DNA of 47,885 nt from Ruegeria spongiae (GTDB taxonomy: Bacteria > Pseudomonadota > Alphaproteobacteria > Rhodobacterales > Rhodobacteraceae): contig NZ_JAMFMB010000029.1 in the NCBI RefSeq assembly GCF_023502395.1, positions 1 to 47,885 of the forward strand, written 5' to 3'. This document shows, one piece after another, positions 16,617 through 23,767 of this stretch. Below the pieces are notes generated by a model, which saw nothing but the letters and a program-made list of their open reading frames with translations, did no database searches and was not told the origin of the DNA. Both the position numbers and the translations under genes were made by a program. The number at the start of each line of letters is the position of its first letter. Positions within the stretch are counted from its first letter, which is position 1.

Positions 16617-17372
16617 TTAGTCCGTTTGGTGCCCTGGGCGCGGGTCGTCGATCCCGGACGGGAAGCGGTGGGGCATCAGGCTGGCCTGAAACCACTGGAT
16701 CATGGTGTAGATCGAAAACACCGGCAGCCCGGTTCTGCGTCTGATATCGGCGGCAAACGGCACCATATTGGTGCATTCCAGAACGATCGCCCCGGCCTGT
16801 GGTTCACCCGCGATAATCGCATCTGCGGCCTGCAGCATGTCCTGCCGGCAGGCTTCGAAATCGATTTCGGAAGCATCGCCCAAAATATCGCGGGTAAAGA
16901 CCTGACCGTCATCGGTGCCATAGATCGGCGTGTCCAGCGGCACTCGGGCTGCGGATAGATGCTGAGGCGTCAGGGTCGCTTTCGAGATGGTCAGGATCAC
17001 CGGTTTTTGCCCCGGTGGCAGCATGGCCTGCACCATTGGTACCTGCATCAGCGACGAGGTGGCCACAGGCACGCCAAGAGCGGCGCGCAGATCATCCTGA
17101 ACCAGCGACAGAAATCCGCAATTGGTGGTGATCCCGTCGCAGCCCATCGCCACCAGCTCGCGCCCGGCGTCGATGAAATCGTCAAGCCGGGAGCACGGGT
17201 CGCCCCGCACGATCCGCTCGGGCGAGGCGCCGCGCACCACCCGGTATTGCACAGGGAAGGGCCAGGTCATCGCATTGCCCATATCGCCCGGAATGCGCGG
17301 GAATTGCGTTTCCAGCATCAGGATGCCGACGCTGGCGCCAAAGACCGTCTTACCACCTGTTTGCAGGGACAT
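16617..17372 (-). CDS. Aspartate/glutamate racemase superfamily protein
   Basis: A 251-residue protein of the Asp/Glu/hydantoin racemase superfamily, cofactor-independent enzymes that use two cysteines. Both are visible: C84 in GITTNCGFLS and the later one in VLECTNMVPF. The middle LTISKATLTPQHL and the C-terminal TGLPVFSIYTMIQWF fit the fold of the small-molecule racemase/decarboxylase branch (including maleate isomerase-like members). The gene starts 9 bp after the GntR stop codon, with TGAGG upstream, so the two form an operon divergent from the ThDP enzyme. It may act on the same substrate set; that is unproven. Confidence 0.78.
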   Translation of the reverse strand: MSLQTGGKTVFGASVGILMLETQFPRIPGDMGNAMTWPFPVQYRVVRGASPERIVRGDPCSRLDDFIDAGRELVAMGCDGITTNCGFLSLVQDDLRAALGVPVATSSLMQVPMVQAMLPPGQKPVILTISKATLTPQHLSAARVPLDTPIYGTDDGQVFTRDILGDASEIDFEACRQDMLQAADAIIAGEPQAGAIVLECTNMVPFAADIRRRTGLPVFSIYTMIQWFQASLMPHRFPSGIDDPRPGHQTD

Positions 17373-17381
17373 GCCGGAACC

Positions 17382-18071
17382 TCACAGATCGGGAACATAA
17401 AGCTGCGCGAAGGCGTCGCGCACGGCCTGCGTCGCGCCCTCGCGCCGGCGTTCGATATGGGCGCGCATCTGCGCCGTGGCCGCGTCCGCATCACGCCGGA
17501 CTACGGCGTCAATGATCCGGCGATGGGCCGAGACCATGCTTTGCCTGTCAGGCGCGGTTTCGCGCAGGCGGCGCAGGTCGATCAGGCGCAGATAGCGGAT
17601 GCGGTCATTGAGATTGTCCAGCATCCGGCAGAGTTCGCCATTCCCGGAAAGCTGGCAGAGCTGGGTATGGAACGCCTCATCCAGCGCCAGCAGGCTGTCG
17701 GCATCGGCAGCGGGGATGTAGTCGGATGCAACCGCATCCAGCGCGTGCCCAAGCGCGGCGATGGCCTCATCCGTGGCGCGCTGACAGGCCAGTCGCACCG
17801 CTTCGGTCTCAACCGCGACGCGGGCCTCGTAGAGGTCCATCACAAGCTCTGGCGACAGCGAGCGGCAGAAGAAGCCACGACCGGAACGGAAGGTCAGAAA
17901 CCCCTCGGCCACCAATCGGTTCAGCGCCTCACGGATCGGCGTGCGCGAGGCGTTCAACTCTGCCGCCACCGCGCTTTCGTTGATGCGGGCGTCAGGCTTG
18001 AAGGCGAAATCGGCGGCCATGCGCCGCAGCGCTTCATAGATCCGGTCAACATTGCTTTCGGATTTCGCCAT
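17382..18071 (-). CDS. GntR-family (FadR/FCD subgroup) transcriptional regulator
   Basis: A 229-residue repressor or activator. The N-terminal winged helix includes INESAVAAELNASRTPIREALNRLVAEGFL, and a C-terminal FCD ligand domain carries the usual metal-binding residues: the DEAFH segment, the HRRIIDAVV His and the MRAHIE His. FCD regulators sense organic acids. AAGGAG is upstream of the ATG. It is the first gene of an operon with the racemase and is divergent from the ThDP enzyme. A TGTATACA site in the 101-bp intergenic region is a good candidate operator, so it probably controls both sides. Confidence 0.88.
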   Translation of the reverse strand: MAKSESNVDRIYEALRRMAADFAFKPDARINESAVAAELNASRTPIREALNRLVAEGFLTFRSGRGFFCRSLSPELVMDLYEARVAVETEAVRLACQRATDEAIAALGHALDAVASDYIPAADADSLLALDEAFHTQLCQLSGNGELCRMLDNLNDRIRYLRLIDLRRLRETAPDRQSMVSAHRRIIDAVVRRDADAATAQMRAHIERRREGATQAVRDAFAQLYVPDL

Positions 18072-18136
18072 GCCTGCTCCTTGTTCCGTTAAAGATTAGG
18101 ACGGGATTGACATGTGCGCAACCTTTCATTCAAAGC

Positions 18137-18144
18137 TGTATACA
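18137..18144. promoter_or_regulatory. Candidate GntR/FCD operator
   Basis: TGTATACA is a perfect palindrome with the T-GT-AC-A core of FadR-subfamily sites. It sits between the divergent GntR and ThDP-enzyme genes, 65 bp from one start codon and 28 bp from the other. Confidence 0.55.
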
Positions 18145-18172
18145 ATTTTGAATGCAAAAATGGGTGAGTCGC

Positions 18173-19864
18173 ATGGAAAACCGGATGAACGGGGCCGAGG
18201 CAATGGTCCGCATGCTGGAGGCGCAGGGTGTGCAGCATATCTTCGGGCTGTGCGGGGATACCACGTTGCCCTTCTATGACGCGATGCTGCGGCTGGATCA
18301 TTCGATCACCCATGTGCTGACCCGCGATGAACGCTGCGCCACCTATATGGCCGATGGCTATTCCCGCGTGACCGGGTGGGTCGGCGTGGCCGAGGGGCCA
18401 TCGGGCGGCGGCGCGACCTATATCCTGCCGGGGCTGATCGAGGCGTCAGAAAGCTCATATGCCGTGCTGGGGATCACCACGGACATTTCGGTCTCATCTT
18501 ATGGAAAATACCCGCTGACCGAGGTGGACCAGAACGCCTTGATGGCACCGCTGACCAAATGGAATACGGTGCTCAGCCGGGCCGACCACATCCCGCGCAT
18601 GGTGCGGGCGGCGTTCCGGGCCATGACCACCGGGCGTTCCGGGGCTGCGCATATCGGCTTGCCCTATGACATCCAGTATGACCCGGTCGATCCCAGCGAC
18701 ATCTGGGCCGACCCGGCAACCGCCACCTATCCGGCCTATCGTCAGGCCCCGCCCCCCGGCGCGGTCGAGGCGGCGGTCGAGGCGATCGGGTCGGCGAAAT
18801 CCCCGCTGATCGTCTGCGGTGGCGGCGTGGTGATCGCGCAGGCCTGGGAGGCGCTGGACCGGCTGGCCACCCGGTTGGACATCCCGGTGGCGACATCGAT
18901 CTCGGGGCAGGGCGCGCTGGCTGAAACCCACCCGAACTGCCTCGGCGTGGTCGGCTCGAACGGTGGCACCGACGAGACATGGGAGATGATGGAGGCCGCC
19001 GATCTGGTGATCTTCATGGGTTGCCGCGCCGGGTCCACCACCACCGCGCGCTGGGAGGCGCCGGGGCCGGGCACACGGGTTGTCCATTTTGACAGTGATC
19101 CGATGGTGATGAACGCAAACTACCGCACCGAGGTTGCGGTGGTCGGCGACCTGCAACTGGCGCTGGAGGAGGCAAATGCGGTACTCGACAATCGTGGTCA
19201 GGGTGGCGAGGGTTTCGGCGGCGCGACGGCGGTGGCCGAAAAGAAGGCGCGCAAATTCGAGACCTTTGAGCGCTTTGCGCGCACAACCGATGGCCCGATC
19301 CGCCCCGAACGGGTGATCAAGACGCTGATGGAGGTCCTGCCCGAGGATGCCACCGTGGTCTCTGATCCCGGCACGAGCTGCCCCTATTTCTCGGCCTATT
19401 ACCAACTGCCCAGACCGGGGCGGCACTTCATCACCAACCGCGCCCACGGCGCGCTGGGCTATGCGCTGTCGGCGGCGCTGGGCGCCTGGTTCGGGCGACC
19501 CGCGTCAAAGACCGTCGCGCTGATGGGTGACGGGTCGTTCAGCTTTACCTGCGGCGAGCTGGAAACCGTCTGCCGGGTCGGCGCGCCGATCACCTATGTG
19601 GTGTTCTCGAACTCGAATTTCGGCTGGATCAAGGCCAGCCAATATGCCGACAAGGACGCGCGTTACTACAACGTGGATTTCAACCGAACCGATCAGGCCG
19701 CTGTGGCGGCGGCTTATGGGGTGAAATCCTGGCGGGTCGAAGATCCTGACGATCTTGACCGCGTGCTGCGTCAGGCCATTGCCCATGACGGGCCGACTTT
19801 GGTCGATATCATCTGCCAGCCGTTGGAAGAGAGCAACGCACCGGTTCGCCGCTGGATGGGCTGA
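18173..19864 (+). CDS. Thiamine-diphosphate-dependent enzyme, acetolactate-synthase-like
   Basis: A 563-residue enzyme with the three-domain layout of acetolactate synthase, sulfoacetaldehyde acetyltransferase and 2-oxoacid decarboxylases. The N-terminal pyrimidine-binding domain has the catalytic glutamate in RDERCATYMADGYSRVTG. The central domain has PLIVCGGGV. The C-terminal diphosphate site is GDGSFSFTCGELETV ending in NSNFG. Substrate is unknown; the canonical RHEQ is RDER here. I chose the ATG at 18173 for the GGTGAG site; ATGs at 18152 (no ribosome site) and 18185 are alternatives. The neighbouring GntR regulator and racemase suggest a small acid-catabolism unit. Confidence 0.8.
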   Translation: MENRMNGAEAMVRMLEAQGVQHIFGLCGDTTLPFYDAMLRLDHSITHVLTRDERCATYMADGYSRVTGWVGVAEGPSGGGATYILPGLIEASESSYAVLGITTDISVSSYGKYPLTEVDQNALMAPLTKWNTVLSRADHIPRMVRAAFRAMTTGRSGAAHIGLPYDIQYDPVDPSDIWADPATATYPAYRQAPPPGAVEAAVEAIGSAKSPLIVCGGGVVIAQAWEALDRLATRLDIPVATSISGQGALAETHPNCLGVVGSNGGTDETWEMMEAADLVIFMGCRAGSTTTARWEAPGPGTRVVHFDSDPMVMNANYRTEVAVVGDLQLALEEANAVLDNRGQGGEGFGGATAVAEKKARKFETFERFARTTDGPIRPERVIKTLMEVLPEDATVVSDPGTSCPYFSAYYQLPRPGRHFITNRAHGALGYALSAALGAWFGRPASKTVALMGDGSFSFTCGELETVCRVGAPITYVVFSNSNFGWIKASQYADKDARYYNVDFNRTDQAAVAAAYGVKSWRVEDPDDLDRVLRQAIAHDGPTLVDIICQPLEESNAPVRRWMG

Positions 19865-19873
19865 ACGCCGTCG

Positions 19874-19900
19874 CGGAAACGCTCCGGTGGAGCGTTTCCG
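19874..19900. terminator. Bidirectional hairpin between convergent genes
   Basis: A perfect 12-bp stem (CGGAAACGCTCC / GGAGCGTTTCCG) with a GGT loop lies 9 bp after the ThDP-enzyme stop and 14 bp from the end of the convergent oxidase gene. It has no T-tract, but its position fits a shared terminator. Confidence 0.6.
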
Positions 19901-19914
19901 GCCCGCCCGAGGTG

Positions 19915-20544
19915 TCAGTCGGTATTCCCCTGTTGCGCAAGCGCCTGTTTCAGTGCGGCATTTTCGGCCCTGAGCTGTTCCATCTCGGCGCCGATCCTCT
20001 GAAGTTGCGGCTGCAACTGTGCCTCGGTGAAGCGCGGTGTGATATGGCTGGGGCAGTTCCAGTCCAGCGCCTCAATATGGATGATCGCGGCGCGTTCTGC
20101 GGTCGCGTCGGCCCCGTCGGGAAACAGGCTGGCGGCGGCGGCCGCGCCTTCGGTGAACTCCACCCGACCGAGTATTTTCAGGCGGCGTTTGATGGCATAG
20201 TCCATCAGGATCATCGCGATCCGATTGTTGCCGTCGAGATTGCCGCGCGAGATATACTGCCGGTTGCCCGAGAAGTCGGCATAGCCTATGGTCGTCGGTC
20301 CCAGCACCTTCAGAAAGCCCTCGGGCCCGCCGCGAAACTGCACATAGGGCCAGCCGGTCTCGGATACGGTGGCCTGATAGAAACCGTCGCGCGCCTCGAC
20401 AAAGGCCTTTTCCGCGTCACCGATCAGGTGGCCCTGCTGCGGGCCCCCTTCGATGAATTTGGCATAGGTTCTGGCCGATCCCATCCGTTCCTGATGGGCG
20501 CGGACGGCAGGGGTGAATGTGCGTTCCGAAAAGGCGCGGGGCAT
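19915..20544 (-). CDS. Pyridoxamine 5'-phosphate oxidase family flavin protein
   Basis: A 209-residue split-barrel FMN-binding protein of the PNPOx-like superfamily, the branch with an extra N-terminal segment rather than true PdxH. Flavin-barrel features include ATVSETGWPYVQFRGG, IGYADFSGNRQYISRGNL and KILGRVEF. The last 45 residues form a probable coiled coil (QLQRIGAEMEQLRAENAALKQ), perhaps for oligomerisation. GGAGACC precedes the ATG. It is the distal gene of a leftward operon with the DUF1348 gene, 13 bp away, likely under the TetR regulator. The substrate is unknown; an oxidoreductase for a small electrophile is a guess. Confidence 0.78.
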   Translation of the reverse strand: MPRAFSERTFTPAVRAHQERMGSARTYAKFIEGGPQQGHLIGDAEKAFVEARDGFYQATVSETGWPYVQFRGGPEGFLKVLGPTTIGYADFSGNRQYISRGNLDGNNRIAMILMDYAIKRRLKILGRVEFTEGAAAAASLFPDGADATAERAAIIHIEALDWNCPSHITPRFTEAQLQPQLQRIGAEMEQLRAENAALKQALAQQGNTD

Positions 20545-20557
20545 CTCGTGGTCTCCT

Positions 20558-21022
20558 TCAAAGTCCCAGACCGGTCAGGCCGGGGTGATCCTCGGGGCGG
20601 GGGCCTTGCGGCCAGTGAAACAGCCGGTCATCAGCGGAAATCGACAGATCGTTGATCGAGGCGATGCGCCGGGCCATGCGGCCATCTGCGGCAAATTCCC
20701 AATTCTCGTTGCCGTAAGAGCGATACCACAGCCCGGCCTCATCGCTCCATTCATAAGCGAAGCGCACCGCGATACGATCACCCGCGCAGGTCCACACTTC
20801 CTTGATCAGGCGATACCCCTGCTCGCGCTGCCATTTCCGGGTCAAAAAGGCGTGAATCTGGTCGTGACCTTGCAGGAATTCCGAGCGGTTTCGCCATAGG
20901 CTGTCGTCGGTATAGGCCTTTGTGACGATGTCGGGGTCGCGGCTGTTCCAGGCGTTTTCCGCCATCCGCACTTTTTGCGCGGCAGTCTCAGAGGTAAAGG
21001 GCGGCAATGGAGGGCGGCTCAT
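20558..21022 (-). CDS. DUF1348 (NTF2/SnoaL-like) protein
   Basis: A 154-residue protein of the DUF1348 family, small alpha+beta barrels related to SnoaL and NTF2. Diagnostic stretches are [69 protein letters not shown] and the closing FHWPQGPRP. The family is widespread and of unknown function, often next to TetR regulators. AAGGAG is upstream of the ATG. It leads into the PNPOx-like gene and sits behind the TetR operators at 21139-21182. A 31-codon frame precedes it by 18 bp. Confidence 0.85.
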   Translation of the reverse strand: MSRPPLPPFTSETAAQKVRMAENAWNSRDPDIVTKAYTDDSLWRNRSEFLQGHDQIHAFLTRKWQREQGYRLIKEVWTCAGDRIAVRFAYEWSDEAGLWYRSYGNENWEFAADGRMARRIASINDLSISADDRLFHWPQGPRPEDHPGLTGLGL

Positions 21023-21040
21023 CTGGGGTCTCCTTCCGGC

Positions 21041-21136
21041 TCAGGCCAGTGACGTGGCCAGAAGCGCCAGCGACAACAGCGTGATGACGGTCCGATGTGG
21101 AACGCGGAATTCAATGGCGGGCATGGCGATGCTCAT
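21041..21136 (-). CDS. Possible 31-residue hydrophobic leader peptide
   Basis: A short frame (ATG 21136 to TGA 21041) on the leader of the DUF1348 operon encodes 31 residues: a polar start with MPAIEFRVPHR, then the hydrophobic run TVITLLSLALLATSLA, enough for one membrane helix. It ends 18 bp before the DUF1348 ATG. The ribosome site is poor (AGAACGG). It may be a real micropeptide, a translational leader, or chance. I have no family match. Confidence 0.3.
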   Translation of the reverse strand: MSIAMPAIEFRVPHRTVITLLSLALLATSLA

Positions 21137-21138
21137 GG

Positions 21139-21154
21139 TGTACCGTTCTGTTAA
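21139..21154. promoter_or_regulatory. TetR operator-like site O3
   Basis: TGTACCGTTCTGTTAA is a degenerate copy of the sites at 21167 and 21295. It lies next to the start of the 31-codon frame, with its centre 28 bp from that of the perfect site at 21167-21182. Confidence 0.4.
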
Positions 21155-21166
21155 CTTTTCTTAAGG

Positions 21167-21182
21167 TGTACCGATCGGTACC
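21167..21182. promoter_or_regulatory. TetR operator O1
   Basis: TGTACCGATCGGTACC contains a 14-bp perfect palindrome. It falls directly after a minus-strand TTGAAA -35 (21191-21186), in the promoter spacer of the DUF1348 operon, so binding would block RNA polymerase. Confidence 0.65.
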
Positions 21183-21269
21183 TTGTTTCAAGGGGTGCGC
21201 TGCAATTTCTTTTTGAAGGCACACCGGGCAGGTAAAGAGTGACATAATTTCAGCTGGATACCCGGGGCA

Positions 21270-21310
21270 TTGAAAGGCGAGCGGGTATCGAATATGTACT
21301 GATCTGTACA
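21270..21310 (+). promoter_or_regulatory. tetR promoter with operator O2
   Basis: TTGAAA (21270-21275), a 17-bp spacer and TATGTA (21293-21298) form a plausible promoter for the TetR gene. TGTACTGATCTGTACA (21295-21310), a near copy of O1, overlaps the -10, which indicates autorepression. Confidence 0.65.
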
Positions 21311-21324
21311 CTAAAGGTGACGAC

Positions 21325-21894
21325 ATGCGCCCCAATAAACGCGATGAACTGGTCCGCAAGGCATTGGAGATATTCTACCGCGACGGGTTCAATGCCACCG
21401 GCATGGATCGGCTGGTGGTGGAAACCGGGGTCTCGAAAACCTCAATGTACAAGCATTTCCGCACCAAGGAGGATCTGATCCTTGCCGCTTTGCGGCTGCG
21501 TGACGAAAACTTCCGCAACTGGCTGTTCCGGGAATGCGAAAATCGGGCCGACACGCCCGAGGCGCAAATGCTGGCGATGTTCGACGCGCTGGCCGCATGG
21601 TTCGCGCAGGACGGGTTTCGCGGCTGCATGTTCATCAAGGCCAGCGCCGAGTTTCAGGACAAGGCCCATCCGATCAACGTTCAGGCGGCGGAACACAAGC
21701 GCCTGTTGCTGAACTGGCTGACCGGGCTGGCGCAGCAGGCCGGTTTCGCCGCGCCGGAAAGCCTGGCGATGCAACTGCTGCTGCTCAAGGAAGGCGCGAT
21801 TGTCGCCGCCGCAATGCTGGGCATCGACGGACCTGCACAAGAGGCCAAACAGGCCGCGCGTGTTCTGCTTGACCACGCGCCGGGGTCGCGCTGA
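21325..21894 (+). CDS. TetR/AcrR family transcriptional regulator
   Basis: A 189-residue repressor. The N-terminal helix-turn-helix reads KALEIFYRDGFNATGMDRLVVETGVSKTSMYKHFRTKEDLILAAL, standard for the family; the C-terminal half (GCMFIKASAEF, HKRLLLNWLTGLAQQAG) is a ligand-binding helical bundle like that of YcdC/AcrR-type proteins. AAAGGTG precedes the ATG. The similar 16-bp palindromes at its own promoter and across the divergent DUF1348 operon point to control of both. The atuA operon starts 94 bp downstream on the same strand but has its own promoter-like sequence, so a link to terpene catabolism (as with AtuR) is possible but not shown. Confidence 0.88.
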   Translation: MRPNKRDELVRKALEIFYRDGFNATGMDRLVVETGVSKTSMYKHFRTKEDLILAALRLRDENFRNWLFRECENRADTPEAQMLAMFDALAAWFAQDGFRGCMFIKASAEFQDKAHPINVQAAEHKRLLLNWLTGLAQQAGFAAPESLAMQLLLLKEGAIVAAAMLGIDGPAQEAKQAARVLLDHAPGSR

Positions 21895-21910
21895 CTGTCG
21901 GTCCTTCCTG

Positions 21911-21940
21911 TTGACCGGGCCGACCGTGCGATCCTACAAA
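21911..21940 (+). promoter_or_regulatory. Candidate promoter of the atuA operon
   Basis: TTGACC (21911-21916), an 18-bp spacer and TACAAA (21935-21940) lie about 50 bp upstream of the atuA-like start. No copy of the upstream TetR palindrome is found here. Confidence 0.4.
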
Positions 21941-21988
21941 TGATCCAGACGCTCATAGGCGCGTCGCCGCAGGAAGGAGGAGCCGCGG

Positions 21989-23767
21989 ATGAACAACCTT
22001 CTGCGGATCGGAGGAGCCAGCGGTTTCTGGGGCGAGGCCCCGCATGCCACGGCGCAATTGCTGGCGGGCGGCGTCGATGTGCTGGTTTATGACTATCTGG
22101 CCGAAATCACCATGTCCCTTCTGGCCCGCGCCAAGGCGCGGGACCCGGAGGGGGGCTATGCGCCCGACTTCATCACGGATGCCGTCACTCCGAATCTGAC
22201 CGCGATTGCACGGGGCGGCGTCAAGATTCTGTCCAATGCAGGCGGCATGAACCCCATGGCCTGCGCGGCGGCGCTGCGCGCGTCCATCGACGCGGCGGGC
22301 GCATCGCTGCGTGTGGCGGTGGTCGAAGGGGATGACCTGATGCCGCGCGCGCGCGATTATGCGCAGGCGACCGAGATGTTCTCGGGGGCGGCAATGCCGG
22401 CGCCGGATCGGCTTGCCTCGATGAACGCGTATCTGGGCGCACTGCCGGTTGTTGCGGCCCTGAAGGCCGGTGCGGATATCGTGATCACCGGGCGCTGTGC
22501 GGATAGTGCGCTGACGCTGGCGGCCTGCATGTGGCGCTTTGACTGGGCGCCGGACAGCCATGATCTGCTGGCCGCCGGATCGCTTGCCGGGCACCTGCTG
22601 GAATGCGGGCCGCAGGCAACAGGTGGCAATTTCACCGACTGGGAGGCGGCGGGAAACCTGGCCCATGTCGGCTATCCGATTGCCGAGGTGGCGGAAGACG
22701 GGTCGATCCTTTTAACCAAACCGCAAGGCACCAGCGGAACGGTCACCCGCGCCTCGGTGGCGGAACAGATGCTCTATGAGATCGGCGATCCGCGCGCCTA
22801 TCTGCTGCCCGATGTGATCGGTGATTTTTCAGGAGTTGAGTTGCATCAGGCCGGACCCGACCGCGTCTCGGTCACCGGCGCTCGCGGCCGCAAGCCGACC
22901 GGGCAACTCAAGGTTTGCGCAACCTATCAGGACGGCTATCGCGGCGGCATGGTGTTTCAGATGAACGGGCGAGATGCCCGGCGCAAGGCGCGCGCCTTCG
23001 CGCAGGCGGGGCTTGAACGGGCACGCGCGCGGCTGCGGGACATGGGCGCGCCGGATTTCACCGAGGTCGCGCTTGAGGCATTCGGCGGCTGCCCCGGATC
23101 GGGCGATTACCAAGAGGTCGCCTGCAAGGCGGCGGTTCGCCATCCCGATGCGCGCGCGGTCGGCCTGTTTCTGAAGGAACTGACCGGCACCGCGCTTGCG
23201 ACGCCGCCGGGGCTGCATTTCTTTACCGGGGCGGGGCGTCCGAAACCGTCACCGGTTGTGGCGCTGTTCTCTTTCCTGATCGATGCGCGGGACATCAACT
23301 GCCGGGTGACGCTGGACGGGGATGAGGTGGCGTTCGCTCCAATCCTGTCTGCGACCGCACAGGATTCCCCCGGACCGGCCCCGCAGCCTCCCAGGCCTGA
23401 CAGCAGCGGGGATCTCGTGCAGGTCAGGCTAGAGACCCTCGCCTGGGCCAGATCGGGGGACAAGGGCGACAGCGCCAATATCGGTGTCATCGCGCGCCAC
23501 CCCGACAGCCTGCCTCATATCTGGGCCGCGCTGACGCCCGAGGTGATCGCAGAGCTGTTTGACCCCGAACTCAAGGGCGAGGTTCTGCGGTATTACCTGC
23601 CCGGATCGCAGGCGATGAACATCGTGATGACGTACGTGCTGGGCGGCGGCGGGGTCGCCTCGCTGCGCAATGATCCGCAGGGCAAGAGTTTTGCGCAGCG
23701 GCTGCTGTCTCTGCCCATCGCCGTGCCCGAATCCCTGACACATAGAACGGAGAGCGGGGCGGAATGA
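21989..23767 (+). CDS. AtuA family protein (DUF1446), acyclic terpene utilisation type
   Basis: A 592-residue protein of the AtuA/DUF1446 family, required in pseudomonads for growth on citronellol or geraniol, although its reaction is not established. The N-terminal domain opens with LRIGGASGFWGEAPHA and has YDYLAEITMSLLARAK, ILSNAGGMNP and VITGRCADSALTLA, all family hallmarks. The C-terminal AtuA-like domain has LAWARSGDKGDSANIGVIAR and QAMNIVMTYVLGGGGVASL. A strong AGGAAGGAGG stands upstream. It overlaps the carboxylase beta gene by four bases and heads a five-gene operon with both carboxylase subunits, a TIGR03084 protein and an acyl-CoA dehydrogenase. Confidence 0.87.
   Translation: MNNLLRIGGASGFWGEAPHATAQLLAGGVDVLVYDYLAEITMSLLARAKARDPEGGYAPDFITDAVTPNLTAIARGGVKILSNAGGMNPMACAAALRASIDAAGASLRVAVVEGDDLMPRARDYAQATEMFSGAAMPAPDRLASMNAYLGALPVVAALKAGADIVITGRCADSALTLAACMWRFDWAPDSHDLLAAGSLAGHLLECGPQATGGNFTDWEAAGNLAHVGYPIAEVAEDGSILLTKPQGTSGTVTRASVAEQMLYEIGDPRAYLLPDVIGDFSGVELHQAGPDRVSVTGARGRKPTGQLKVCATYQDGYRGGMVFQMNGRDARRKARAFAQAGLERARARLRDMGAPDFTEVALEAFGGCPGSGDYQEVACKAAVRHPDARAVGLFLKELTGTALATPPGLHFFTGAGRPKPSPVVALFSFLIDARDINCRVTLDGDEVAFAPILSATAQDSPGPAPQPPRPDSSGDLVQVRLETLAWARSGDKGDSANIGVIARHPDSLPHIWAALTPEVIAELFDPELKGEVLRYYLPGSQAMNIVMTYVLGGGGVASLRNDPQGKSFAQRLLSLPIAVPESLTHRTESGAE

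Noticed and set aside
18152-18172. An upstream ATG for the ThDP enzyme
   Set aside because: It lies 8 bp from the GntR operator with no ribosome site; the ATG at 18173 has GGTGAG in front.
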